From E44-bin32 sp034430595 (GTDB taxonomy: Bacteria; Chloroflexota; Anaerolineae; Anaerolineales; E44-bin32), in assembly GCA_034430595.1 (NCBI GenBank), contig DAOUEL010000090.1, forward strand, positions 46,019-110,018: a stretch of DNA of 64,000 nucleotides, read 5' to 3'. Under the pieces are notes generated by a model. It had not been told where the DNA came from. It saw only the letters and a list, made by a program, of their open reading frames with translations, and did not search any database. Position 1 is the first letter of the stretch, and each line of letters opens with the position of its first letter. Positions 42,423 to 50,446 of the stretch are shown here, one piece after another. The translations under genes and the position numbers were made by a program.

Positions 42423-43451
42423 ATGCTGAGACGCTGGCAGTTCTGGCTCGGTTTGATCATTAGCGCAGTCTTCCTCTGGCTTGCCTTGCGTGGCCTGCAG
42501 CTGAATGAAGTGCTGAACGCCCTGCAGGGAGCGCGCTATGGCTGGTTAATTCCCGGGGTCGCGGTTTACTTCGTCGCTGTCTGGGCCCGGGCATGGCGCT
42601 GGCACTACCTGCTCCGACCGTTGAAGAAGATCACCACCAGGACTATGTTTCCGATCGTCACGATCGGCTATATGGGAAACAACATCTATCCGGCACGCGC
42701 TGGTGAGCTGCTGCGAGCCTATGTGCTGCGCCGTAAAGAGGCGGTACCAATTTCTGCTTCATTAGCGACGATTATCGTGGAACGTGTCTTTGATGGCGTG
42801 GTGATGCTCGGTTTCGTGTTCCTGAACCTGTCCGAGCTGACCTCGCTGACCAGCGGGTCGGGCTTTGTCGGCAGCATTCGTTCGCTGTCACTCATCGGCG
42901 CAGTGGTATTCCTGGCGGCGGTCGCTGTCTTCCTTTCAATGGCCGTCTTTCCGCGCCCAGCGCAAAAGCTGCTCCACCTGCTCATTGACCGGCTTACGCC
43001 CGGGCGCTTCAGGCCGGCGCTGCGCGGGTTCAGTGATCGATTTCTGGATGGCCTGGCCTCGTTGCGCTCGCCGATTGACGTCGGCATGGTATTCCTGACA
43101 TCGGTCGTGATCTGGCTGTTGGAAACCGGCAAGTACTGGTTTGTGATGCATGCCTTCGACTTCCAGGTCAGCTTCTTCGCCCTGATGCTGATGAACGGTA
43201 TCGTCAACCTGGCAACGACGATCCCCTCTGCCCCGGGGTATATCGGGACCTTTGATGCGCCTGGCATCGCCGTGCTGGAGGCATATAACGTCCCGAGCGC
43301 CCTGGCTGCAGGCTATACTCTCGTGCTGCATGCTGCGCTGCTGGTGCCGATCACAGCCCTGGGAATGTACTACATGGCCCGCGAGAGCCTGAGCTGGGAC
43401 GCGGTTCAAGCTGAAATGCGGGCCTCGCAGGCGCAGGAGGAGACCAGATGA
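42423..43451 (+). CDS. Lysylphosphatidylglycerol synthase TM/UPF0104-type flippase-like protein
   Basis: This is a 342-residue integral membrane protein with about eight helices. The family signature runs from WARAWRWHYLLRPL through TIGYMGNNIYPARAGELLRAYVL to TIIVERVFDGVVML. The later segments are ATTIPSAPGYIGTFDAPGIAVL and YTLVLHAALLVPITALG. It corresponds to the flippase half of MprF-type proteins and stands alone here. Standalone members are often encoded with glycosyltransferases or lipid-modifying enzymes. It overlaps the next gene by four bases, so it should act with the FAD enzyme. The transported lipid is unknown. Confidence 0.83.
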   Translation: MLRRWQFWLGLIISAVFLWLALRGLQLNEVLNALQGARYGWLIPGVAVYFVAVWARAWRWHYLLRPLKKITTRTMFPIVTIGYMGNNIYPARAGELLRAYVLRRKEAVPISASLATIIVERVFDGVVMLGFVFLNLSELTSLTSGSGFVGSIRSLSLIGAVVFLAAVAVFLSMAVFPRPAQKLLHLLIDRLTPGRFRPALRGFSDRFLDGLASLRSPIDVGMVFLTSVVIWLLETGKYWFVMHAFDFQVSFFALMLMNGIVNLATTIPSAPGYIGTFDAPGIAVLEAYNVPSALAAGYTLVLHAALLVPITALGMYYMARESLSWDAVQAEMRASQAQEETR

Positions 43452-44740
43452 AGGTTGCTATCGTCGGGGCAGGCGCCGGTGGACTTGCCGCGGCCTACGA
43501 CCTGGCGCGAGCCGGAGCGCGGGTCACGCTTTATGAAGCTTCCGACCATGTCGGTGGGCTGGCTGCGGGCTTTAAGGATCCGGACTGGGATTGGACGGTT
43601 GAACGCTATTATCACCACTGGTTCGCATCCGATGCCGCTATTCTGGGATTGATCGATGAATTGGGGTGGAGCGACAGGGTGCTCTTCCCGCGACCCGTGA
43701 CGGCGGTCTACCACGATGGGAAATTCTATCCGCTCGATTCTGCCCTGGCCGTGCTGCGCTTCCCGGCTCTACCGTTTATCGACCGCGTACGGCTCGGGAT
43801 GGTCGTAGCCTACCTGAAGTACCTCGCCCGGTGGGAGCCGCTCGAGCACGTGACAGCCGATTCGTGGATGCGGCGTTGGGTCGGCAGCCGCGCCTATGAA
43901 ATCCTGTGGGAGCCGCTCCTGGTGGGAAAGTTCGGACCCCACTACAAGGAAGTGAACATGGCCTGGTTCTGGGCTCGTTTCAAGGCCCGCACCCCGCGCC
44001 TGGGTACGTTCATCGGGGGGTTCCAGGCTTTCATGGATGATTTTGCCGAGTATATTCAATCCCTGGGTGTGGATCTGAAATTAAAGACCGCGGTCGAAGC
44101 GATTGAGCCGCGTCCCGGCGGTGGTCTGGCAGTGACGGTCGGCGGTGAAAACCAGATCTTCGACTCTTGCCTGGTTACGACCTCCCCCGGGCTGTTGGCG
44201 AAGCTGGCACCGGCACTACCAGAAGGCTATCTGTCACAGCTGCTGGAGCTGAAGTCGATGGGAGCGGTTGTCCTGATTGTGGCGCTCAAGGAGCAGCTTT
44301 CGAAGCAGGGTTATTACTGGCATAACATGCCAAAATCAGCTGGTTTCCCCTTCCTCTCGTTGGTCGAACATACCAACTACCTCCCGCCTGAGCACTTCGG
44401 AGGGGATCACATCGTCTACATGGGTGACTACCTGGATGCCGGCCACGAATATTTCTCGCTGACCAAAGAAGAGCTGCTTGAGCGCTTCCTGCCCTCGTTG
44501 AAACGCATCAATCCCGAGTTTGAACCGCATTGGGTGCGCAAATCCTGGCTTTTCCGCACGGCATACGCCCAGCCCGTCCCACCGGTGGATCACTCGCACG
44601 CAATTCCTGAGCTAAGGACACCGATTCCGGGCTTATGGTTTGCCAGCATGAGCCAGGTCTATCCCTGGGATCGCGGAACGAATTTCGCCGTTAAGATCGC
44701 CCGACAGGCGGCGGGGGCGATGCTGGAAGTCGGGAGCTAG
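43448..44740 (+). CDS. FAD-dependent amine oxidase/desaturase-like oxidoreductase
   Basis: The 430-residue protein starts with the dinucleotide-binding motif VAIVGAGAGGLAAAYDLARAG, followed by the flavin motif HVGGLAAGF. It ends with a typical FAD-binding C-terminal segment (GLWFASMSQVYPWDRGTNFAVKIARQAAGAML). This is the family that contains protoporphyrinogen oxidase, phytoene desaturase and UDP-galactopyranose mutase-like enzymes. GWSDRVLFPRPVTAVYHDGKFYPLD is typical of the subgroup linked with polyisoprenoid or sugar-lipid loci. The precise substrate is unknown. Coupling to the upstream flippase (ATGA overlap) suggests a lipid-linked substrate. Confidence 0.82.
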   Translation: MKVAIVGAGAGGLAAAYDLARAGARVTLYEASDHVGGLAAGFKDPDWDWTVERYYHHWFASDAAILGLIDELGWSDRVLFPRPVTAVYHDGKFYPLDSALAVLRFPALPFIDRVRLGMVVAYLKYLARWEPLEHVTADSWMRRWVGSRAYEILWEPLLVGKFGPHYKEVNMAWFWARFKARTPRLGTFIGGFQAFMDDFAEYIQSLGVDLKLKTAVEAIEPRPGGGLAVTVGGENQIFDSCLVTTSPGLLAKLAPALPEGYLSQLLELKSMGAVVLIVALKEQLSKQGYYWHNMPKSAGFPFLSLVEHTNYLPPEHFGGDHIVYMGDYLDAGHEYFSLTKEELLERFLPSLKRINPEFEPHWVRKSWLFRTAYAQPVPPVDHSHAIPELRTPIPGLWFASMSQVYPWDRGTNFAVKIARQAAGAMLEVGS

Positions 44741-44762
44741 TTCAAATCCTCCGGAATAGCCA

Positions 44763-45611
44763 TCACGCGAGTTTGGGTTTACGACAGATATAGAGGCCGT
44801 ACCCGAGGTAGTCATACAAACCATCCGGCAGACGGCCCATCGATCTCGTTTCGTGCAAATATTCCCGATAACCTGGACTGCGAACCCATAAGCCCGAGCA
44901 GCGGGCTAGTGCTTTCAGAATCCCATACAGGTGGTAGCGTTTGATCAATCCGAGTTGTTCGGACCGCTTATTAGTCCTGCGCAGCACGATCCGGGATGAT
45001 TCGAAACCGGCATTTGACAGCAGCGCGCCCCAGGCAGCAACGGGTAGGGCGCCGGAATGGTCTCGACTGGCGAGAACCCAGTTCAGCACGTCCGCTGGCG
45101 GCCCAGCATGAAGCCAGGTAGGTTCGTTCAATGCCAGGATGCCCCCGGGTCGCAGCACGCGCAGGTATTCGCGCAGTGCCTCTTGCTTGGCTTCCACACA
45201 AACCGTTGCTGACTCCCCGATGACCACATCGAACAGGTCGGCTGCATAGGGGAGTTCCTCGATCTCCCCGCGCCGGCTTCGAGCTCGGTGGCTGAGACCT
45301 GCGGCCGCAAGCCGTTCCCGGGTGCGGGCGATCATGCGCTCGGAGCGATCGAGCGCATCCAGGTGACAAACCCAGCGCCCGGCGAGCAGCGCGGTCGTGA
45401 CACCCACCCCGCAGCCCACCTCCAGCAGACGTTCTCCGCCCTCCAGCCCTGAAAGCTGGATCAATTCATCCGTTGCTGCCTGCCCGCCCAGGTGGCGGGT
45501 CAAGCCAATTTGCGCCTGGTAATCGGTCACATCGGGTTTACGCATGTAGTCCGCCTTCCGGCAAAGGATCGTACGCAGGTTGGACCACATCTCGATCCAG
45601 GGCATGCACAA
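44763..45611 (-). CDS. Class I SAM-dependent methyltransferase
   Basis: The protein of up to 282 residues has the SAM-binding motif LLEVGCGVGVTTALLAG, an acidic loop (LDALDRSERMIARTRERL), the motif II region DVVIGESATVCVE and the post motif LRVLRPGGILALNEPTW. This is the UbiE/COQ5-type methyltransferase fold; the substrate is not predictable. The C-terminal half is basic and Tyr-rich. Several starts are possible (45611, 45605, 45590, 45545); the last has GGAAGG upstream, and homologues would be needed to decide. It is convergent with the FAD gene, 22 bases apart. Confidence 0.82.
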   Translation of the reverse strand: MCMPWIEMWSNLRTILCRKADYMRKPDVTDYQAQIGLTRHLGGQAATDELIQLSGLEGGERLLEVGCGVGVTTALLAGRWVCHLDALDRSERMIARTRERLAAAGLSHRARSRRGEIEELPYAADLFDVVIGESATVCVEAKQEALREYLRVLRPGGILALNEPTWLHAGPPADVLNWVLASRDHSGALPVAAWGALLSNAGFESSRIVLRRTNKRSEQLGLIKRYHLYGILKALARCSGLWVRSPGYREYLHETRSMGRLPDGLYDYLGYGLYICRKPKLA

Positions 45612-45750
45612 TACTTTTCTAGCATGCCAGGGAGCAGCCTGCCTGACGGAAGACTGTGGGAACTCTGGCTGCTTCCTGACGCAAGGATAGGAATCCTTTA
45701 GGGGAGGATTTCGTGAGGCGATAAGGATGCCGGAAGATTGGACTCGCGTA

Positions 45751-46230
45751 CTACCAGGCGCCCATCACCTGGCGCAGGATTCCGAGCTCACCGATGTGGT
45801 AGGCGTTATGATCAGCGACCAGAAGCAACTCCCGCACCAGGGTGTAGCCCGGTGCATGCGGAAGGTCAGCCGTAAGACTCTGCGTTGCATTCGCAGCCAG
45901 CTCCTGCAGCGAGGCAAGATCTTGCCGAAAGCTGGCCAGCGTTCGATCCCACTCTGCCCCGCTAGCCCAGGCATCCACAGCTGGCCAGTAGCCCTTAGGC
46001 CATTCTGGCGACTTATGCTCTGGGTCGATGATGAAGTTGAGAATATCCCACTGGGCAATGCGCAGATGTTCCACCAGGTGCCAGGGGGTGTACTCCACGT
46101 TCGGCGGATGCTCGTTGATTCGATCCATTGGAAAGTCAGCCACAGCCTGGTCAAAATTCATATGGGCGTTACCGCCGCGCAGCAGTGCTAACAGCTGCTC
46201 ACGCACGATATGTTCATCGCTGTTTGTCAT
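45751..46230 (-). CDS. DinB-family protein
   Basis: The 159-residue protein has the DinB four-helix-bundle pattern with three metal-binding His. The visible candidates are in TPWHLVEHLRIAQWDIL and ADHNAYHIGELGILRQ. DinB proteins are metal-dependent thiol transferases or related enzymes, often induced by stress; the substrate is not predictable. The ATG follows a strong GGGAGGGAAG. A 120-base gap separates it from the methyltransferase gene downstream. Confidence 0.85.
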   Translation of the reverse strand: MTNSDEHIVREQLLALLRGGNAHMNFDQAVADFPMDRINEHPPNVEYTPWHLVEHLRIAQWDILNFIIDPEHKSPEWPKGYWPAVDAWASGAEWDRTLASFRQDLASLQELAANATQSLTADLPHAPGYTLVRELLLVADHNAYHIGELGILRQVMGAW

Positions 46231-46369
46231 ATTCTTCCCTCCCGCCGGACTGCACCATCGGTGTTTGTTGATTGCCGGGCTTTGAAGTTACTGATGGAGA
46301 ATGGTCGAAAGATGAAGGTCCGGGCCTCGCCGCAGATGGTGAATTCGATATCAGTGATAGGCCTGTCGA

Positions 46370-47197
46370 TCATGAGCCGCTCGTCCCGTCATCAGGCTCA
46401 GAGATCTCGACATCATCAAAGAGTTCACGCCGGGTGAAAGGCGCAGCCAGAGCGCGCAGCATCAACTTCCAGGTCGAGCTGTAGGAAAGAATCCCGGACT
46501 TCTCGTTGGACAGCATCCGCTCCACCAGCCACGTCGTAACGACCTCCGGTCGTTCGGCGATGATGTTGAAGATGCGCTTCACCCGCTGCCACTCCTCGGG
46601 CTTGCCGCGGTAGGGCTCGATGATCATGTCGGTTGCGACCATGCCCGGGCGGAGCGAGGCGACAATTACTCTGGTTCCTTCAAGTTCCTTCGCAAGGGCG
46701 AGGGTGAAATAGTGCACGGCGTACTTGCTGGTGCCGTACATTGTCAGTCCGTTGTGCATTCGGCCATCACCATCCATACCCTCCATGTTGTAGATCGCAC
46801 CCCGACCTTGAGCCAGCATGCCTCGCGCAGCAGTTTGTGAACCGTAAACGACCCCCATTAGGTTGGTTTCGATCGTTCCATGGACTTGAGCTGGATCGAG
46901 CTCCCACACCGGCGCCGGATGATTGGCAAAGCCGGCGTTATTTACCCAGATATCAATCGTTCCGTAGCGAGCTGCTGCCCGGGACCAAAGCTCTTCGATC
47001 TGTTCTGGATCGCGCACATTGCATGGGATGCCACATATCCGGGCTAGATCGAATTCCCGTGCAAGTGAAGCCTCGATCGAGGTGACGGTCTCCCCTTCTC
47101 GCCCGCTTACGAAGACGCTGCTCCCTCGCTGAAGAAAGCCTCGAGCCAGGCCGAGACCTATGCCACATGTGCTGCCGGTGATGACGATGTTGGGCAT
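46370..47197 (-). CDS. SDR-family oxidoreductase
   Basis: This is a 275-residue classical short-chain dehydrogenase. The cofactor motif TGSTCGIGLGLARGF and the NNAG motif (VNNAGFANHP) are present. The active-site YxxxK is in YGTSKYAVHYF. The basic residue and RE segment after strand 2 (VSGREGE) suggest NADP(H). The chain ends with an acidic extension (DDVEISEPDDGTSGS). GGAAGGAA precedes the ATG. No pathway neighbour indicates a substrate. Confidence 0.87.
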   Translation of the reverse strand: MPNIVITGSTCGIGLGLARGFLQRGSSVFVSGREGETVTSIEASLAREFDLARICGIPCNVRDPEQIEELWSRAAARYGTIDIWVNNAGFANHPAPVWELDPAQVHGTIETNLMGVVYGSQTAARGMLAQGRGAIYNMEGMDGDGRMHNGLTMYGTSKYAVHYFTLALAKELEGTRVIVASLRPGMVATDMIIEPYRGKPEEWQRVKRIFNIIAERPEVVTTWLVERMLSNEKSGILSYSSTWKLMLRALAAPFTRRELFDDVEISEPDDGTSGS

Positions 47198-47256
47198 GCT
47201 TTTAGGTTCCTTCCGTGAATCAGGGATAATGGATCAACCAATTCCATGCAATTATC

Positions 47257-47769
47257 CTACCCCGGAGCGGTTCCTTCCGAGGCCTGTTCAATCGACTTTA
47301 TCATGTTCATGCTGCGGACTTCGTAACCCAGCGATTCATATAGAGCACGGGCGGCACGGTTGTGGCCAAAGACGTGCAGACCGAGCGAAGACCAGCCCAT
47401 CTCACACGCCACACCCTCGATGGCCAGCATGGTCGCGCGGGCATACCCCCGGCGCCGGAATCCCTCTTCGATGTAGAGGTTGTAGATAAATCCAGCTCGT
47501 GCAACCTCTCCCGGTTGAGCGCCAATCCAGACGATCCCCACCTCCTGACCTTCGTCCCGGTTGCGGATAAGGTAGAGGTACTGTCCCGGCGTTTCGATTC
47601 CCTGTGGTAGATAGCGGGCGTACGTCTCCTTTGCTTTTCCCAGGGCTTCCGCTTCGGACCAAAACCCGGCTCGCACGTTCTCGGCCGCATAGCGTGGCAG
47701 GTCGGCTTCAAGGTATTTTTCATACTGCCCCTCATCCATTAGAAGAAGTTCGATCGCTTGCGTCATCAT
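47257..47769 (-). CDS. GNAT N-acetyltransferase
   Basis: The 170-residue protein has the acetyl-CoA-binding pattern YIEEGFRRRGYARATMLAIEG (GNAT motif A) followed by LGLHVFGHNRAARALYESLGYEV (motif B), which places it in the GNAT superfamily. The N-terminal region is acidic and substrate-specific (MDEGQYEKYLEADLPRYAAE). GGAGG is close to the ATG at 47769, with a second ATG directly after it. The substrate is unknown. Confidence 0.85.
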   Translation of the reverse strand: MMTQAIELLLMDEGQYEKYLEADLPRYAAENVRAGFWSEAEALGKAKETYARYLPQGIETPGQYLYLIRNRDEGQEVGIVWIGAQPGEVARAGFIYNLYIEEGFRRRGYARATMLAIEGVACEMGWSSLGLHVFGHNRAARALYESLGYEVRSMNMIKSIEQASEGTAPG

Positions 47770-47813
47770 GGTGCCTCCACGGTGCGGAGATGATCTTACG
47801 GCGACCAGACAGG

Positions 47814-48509
47814 TCAGCCTGTTTGGAAGATCTGGTAAAGGTTCCTGGCCTGTGCCAACCCTTCACGAAGATGTTGTTCAGTATCCCATCCGGCGTGTTC
47901 AAACGGGAAGCGGGCATAGGTAAAGATCCTGCCACCTGCTTCAATCGATTGGTAAGACTGTGAACTGAGATGGCTGAGCCGGTAGGTATCCAGAAAAACC
48001 AGGACGGGAACTGGATCGGGGGCGATGAGAAAATAACGTTCATCAAAACGTGGGTTGTCATTCATTTCAACCAAGCCACCCCGGCGTTCAATCAAAGCCT
48101 GCAGGAAGCGGTTGCCCCAATCTGAAAGTCGGCCGCCTTCGATGATCTTGGGGAAAATTGAGAAGCGCGGCAAGTCTAACTGGGAGGAAATGACGGCCAG
48201 CCCGCCCTCTTGCAGTATGCTGACATCGTCAGTGGTATCGATCAGATCGAAGAGCAGGTATTTGACCTCGCCCTCCAACCGGATGAACGTATGATCGAGT
48301 TCGAGGCGCTGACGGCTCGTGGCCGTATGCAGCGCGACAATTTGCCCCTCAAGTTCTGAATTATTCTTATCGTAAGGAGTGAACCCCAGCTGGACCGCGA
48401 GCCCACTCTTTTTAAGACGCTCCCGGCGATCGTGTCGGATCATAAGCAGGACCAGCGAGGCCGCGATCGCGACAATGAACAGTGCAAGCAGGTACTTGGC
48501 GTCAGCCAT
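47814..48509 (-). CDS. Single-pass membrane protein of unknown function
   Basis: The 231-residue protein has one N-terminal transmembrane helix (YLLALFIVAIAASLVLLMI), a basic stop-transfer segment (RHDRRERLKK) and a cytoplasmic domain of about 190 residues. The domain contains alternating hydrophobic and acidic strands (VKYLLFDLIDTTDD, GLAVISSQLDLPRFSIFPK, YFLIAPDPVPVLVFLDTYRL). I do not recognise the family. The domain shape is like other small DUFs attached to a membrane anchor. The gene stands apart from its neighbours. Confidence 0.6.
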   Translation of the reverse strand: MADAKYLLALFIVAIAASLVLLMIRHDRRERLKKSGLAVQLGFTPYDKNNSELEGQIVALHTATSRQRLELDHTFIRLEGEVKYLLFDLIDTTDDVSILQEGGLAVISSQLDLPRFSIFPKIIEGGRLSDWGNRFLQALIERRGGLVEMNDNPRFDERYFLIAPDPVPVLVFLDTYRLSHLSSQSYQSIEAGGRIFTYARFPFEHAGWDTEQHLREGLAQARNLYQIFQTG

Positions 48510-48580
48510 GTACGCCTCGGCTCTTAAATGCGACGGACATTCTTCGCGCCGGCTGCTCCCGGTAATTCAAAAGTCCAGGC

Positions 48581-48751
48581 CTATAATCCCTTTAACAAGG
48601 TGGCGAAGAGTAGATGCAGGAAGGCGAATGCCACCATCCAGAAGTCATTCTGACTCGCCAATGGAATTGTGACCCGCTGGACATCATTGCCCACCAAGCC
48701 CAGCAGCAGAGCCAATGTCCATGAAGCTTGTTTTGGGGGAGATAATCACAT
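48581..48751 (-). pseudogene. Short two-helix membrane protein gene with TGA at codon 2
   Basis: On the minus strand, GGAGG is followed after four bases by ATG (48751) and then directly by TGA (48748-48746). The same frame continues for 54 more sense codons to TAG at 48581 and looks protein-like: LSPPKQASWTLALLLGLVG, then NDVQRVTIPLASQNDF and WMVAFAFLHLLFATLL. The latter segments suggest two membrane helices joined by a polar loop. A single nonsense change could have inactivated it. Alternatives are a TTG start downstream or recoding of UGA as selenocysteine; the latter is unlikely this close to the start. Confidence 0.4.
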
Positions 48752-48811
48752 TGAACCTCCAGGAGTGGCAATCGTACTGGCAACTGCTCAAGCCGGGATC
48801 ACCTGACGATC

Positions 48812-49090
48812 TTACTCGCCCTTCGCTTTCCAGTACTCTTCAGCCTCGTCTTCCAGCTTTTCCAAGCGAGTGTAATAATCCGGGAATTCGCGCAGATGGG
48901 CAAGAGCGATCTTGCCGGTAACGGTCTCGTCATCGCCGGTCACATCCGTCTCAGGGTCATGCGTGCCGTGCTCGAGCTCAACCGCCAGACCCATGCGGAA
49001 CTCCTCCATGGGAATAGTCTCCCAATCCACCCCGATGCGATCGCCGATCTCACGTGCTTGTTCCATAGTAAATTCTCGTGTACTGCTCAT
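48812..49090 (-). CDS. DUF5661-family protein
   Basis: The 92-residue protein matches the pattern I associate with DUF5661: FTMEQAREIGDRIGVDW, then EEFRMGLAVELEHG, VTGDDETVTGKIALAHL and a C-terminal FPDYYTRLEKLEDEAEEYW. It is acidic and has no membrane segment or cofactor motif. Function is not known; family members are found in diverse bacteria and archaea. GGAGTGAC precedes the ATG at 49090. Confidence 0.78.
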   Translation of the reverse strand: MSSTREFTMEQAREIGDRIGVDWETIPMEEFRMGLAVELEHGTHDPETDVTGDDETVTGKIALAHLREFPDYYTRLEKLEDEAEEYWKAKGE

Positions 49091-49493
49091 CTGTCACTCC
49101 AATCTGGTGATTCACTCCATAGTCAAGGGTCGTGTTAGTTTACATGCAGCGGTCGGGCAGTTCAAAATCCAGTGCTTTCTGGGGGCATGCAGCTATTTTT
49201 TCGGACAGCATTGAGGGGCCTGAAAGGTAGTGCTCTAAATGATCTTGAAACCTTCCTGGATGATTCTCCATGCGAGGGCTCCTTCCGAGAGCTTTTTGCA
49301 GCTATCTTCTCTAGTTCGTTCGAATCCCACCAGCATCGGGCACTGAAGAGCAGGGTACTCATGTTAACGGGGTTTGCAGGATGTTCGGACCTCAGGTTGT
49401 GTGGAGGAGGCGCAAACCAGCGCAAATTCGTGTGACCGGCTGAGCGAAGAACGCCTAAAAAGGCTTCAGGCTGTAATCAAGCCATGAGATCAT
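49091..49493. other. Gene-free stretch
   Basis: No credible gene is visible here. Open frames on both strands near 49162-49435 shadow each other and lack ribosome sites. TTCGAATCCCAC near 49320 looks like a tRNA T-loop, but the stem does not pair, so I do not call a tRNA. Confidence 0.5.
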
Positions 49494-49643
49494 TCAGGAC
49501 TCGGAAGAGATCCAGTGCTGGTAGCCTGAGACACGCAGCGCGTGCCGGACGATCGGCTGAAGAATACGGACCAGGCCGACCAGGACCAGACCGACCGTGA
49601 CACCGAACAGCGCGCGCAGAAGTGGAAACCGTTTTAACTTCAT
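49494..49643 (-). CDS. 49-residue membrane peptide, unknown function
   Basis: On the minus strand, AGGGGAG is about five bases before ATG 49643, and the frame encodes MKLKRFPLLRALFGVTVGLV with continuing hydrophobic residues and a tail QPIVRHALRVSG...HWISSES, ending at TGA 49494. The basic start and one membrane helix (residues about 10-27) are typical of small membrane proteins. A possible -10 box (complement of ACTATA, 49720-49725) lies upstream. It is 160 bases downstream of the LysE gene on the same strand. It is too short for routine gene callers. Confidence 0.6.
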   Translation of the reverse strand: MKLKRFPLLRALFGVTVGLVLVGLVRILQPIVRHALRVSGYQHWISSES

Positions 49644-49805
49644 TTGTTCTCCCCTGGATCGCAGAAATGACGAGTCCAGCTGAACGTCATCTCCCCTGAC
49701 CGTGAAGCTCTCTCATTTAACTATACGATAGCAGATCCACTGAGGTCGCGTCATCCCCATCTTGGATGATTCGATGGGTGAAGGTAAGGAATGGAGGAAT
49801 TGCCT

Positions 49806-50444
49806 TCAGCTCACGACGAGGCGCAGAGCCAGCAACCCGAAAATGAAAACCGTCAGCCCCGAGAGGCGGTTGATCCAGGCCAATGTTTGTGGCCCGACCC
49901 TGTGCCGGAGCAGATTAACGCTTGAGCTCAGGAGAAGCCACCATGCGCTGGAGCCAAGAAATACTCCTAGTACCAGCAGGAGGGCCGGCAGGTATCCGGT
50001 ACCCAGGTGACCCGGGCCAAGGCCGGCGATGATCGCCGCAAAAGCGAAAATCGTAACCGGGTTTGTCAGCGTGAGAGCGAAGGTCGTTAGAAACGCGGTT
50101 CGATCGGGCTGTGTCCCGCTTTCCTGGGGAACCGCTTCCACTTTACGAAAAAACGTCTTCGCGCCCAGGTAGAGCAGGAACAACCCCCCGGCGAGTCGCA
50201 GCCAGGATTGCCCCGCAAGCAGCGCATTCGAGATAAAGGTAATCCCAAAAGCGGCTATAGCCCCATAGAGCATGTCGGCGGTGGCCGCGCCCAGACCGGT
50301 CAGCAAGCCTGTTCGCCAGCCGCGCTCCAATGTCTGGCGAATGCACAGTACTCCGATTGGTCCGACGGGGGCGGCAATTGAGAAGCCGAGCACCAGGCCT
50401 TGCAGAAGAGGGGAGAATGTACTGAACGTCGTTGAAGTGTCCAT
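49806..50444 (-). CDS. LysE-family exporter
   Basis: This is a 212-residue membrane protein with six predicted helices. The LysE/RhtB hallmark is at the N-terminus (GLVLGFSIAAPVGPIGVLCIRQTLERGW), followed by GLGAATADMLYGAIAAFG and FALTLTNPVTIFAFAAI. Members export amino acids or related small molecules; the substrate is unknown. ATG 50444 is two bases after the stop of the APH-like gene, so the two are translationally linked. The TTG at 50450 would overlap. Confidence 0.9.
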   Translation of the reverse strand: MDTSTTFSTFSPLLQGLVLGFSIAAPVGPIGVLCIRQTLERGWRTGLLTGLGAATADMLYGAIAAFGITFISNALLAGQSWLRLAGGLFLLYLGAKTFFRKVEAVPQESGTQPDRTAFLTTFALTLTNPVTIFAFAAIIAGLGPGHLGTGYLPALLLVLGVFLGSSAWWLLLSSSVNLLRHRVGPQTLAWINRLSGLTVFIFGLLALRLVVS

Positions 50445-50446
50445 GA

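Noticed and set aside
44738..44755. tRNA-like T-arm (GTTCAAATCCTCC)
   Set aside because: The bases before the loop do not pair with CCTCC, and no acceptor or anticodon stem can be drawn around it.
49172..49435. 87-residue plus-strand frame between DUF5661 and the small membrane peptide
   Set aside because: There is no ribosome site or family resemblance, and an opposite-strand frame covers the same bases, as expected for chance open frames.
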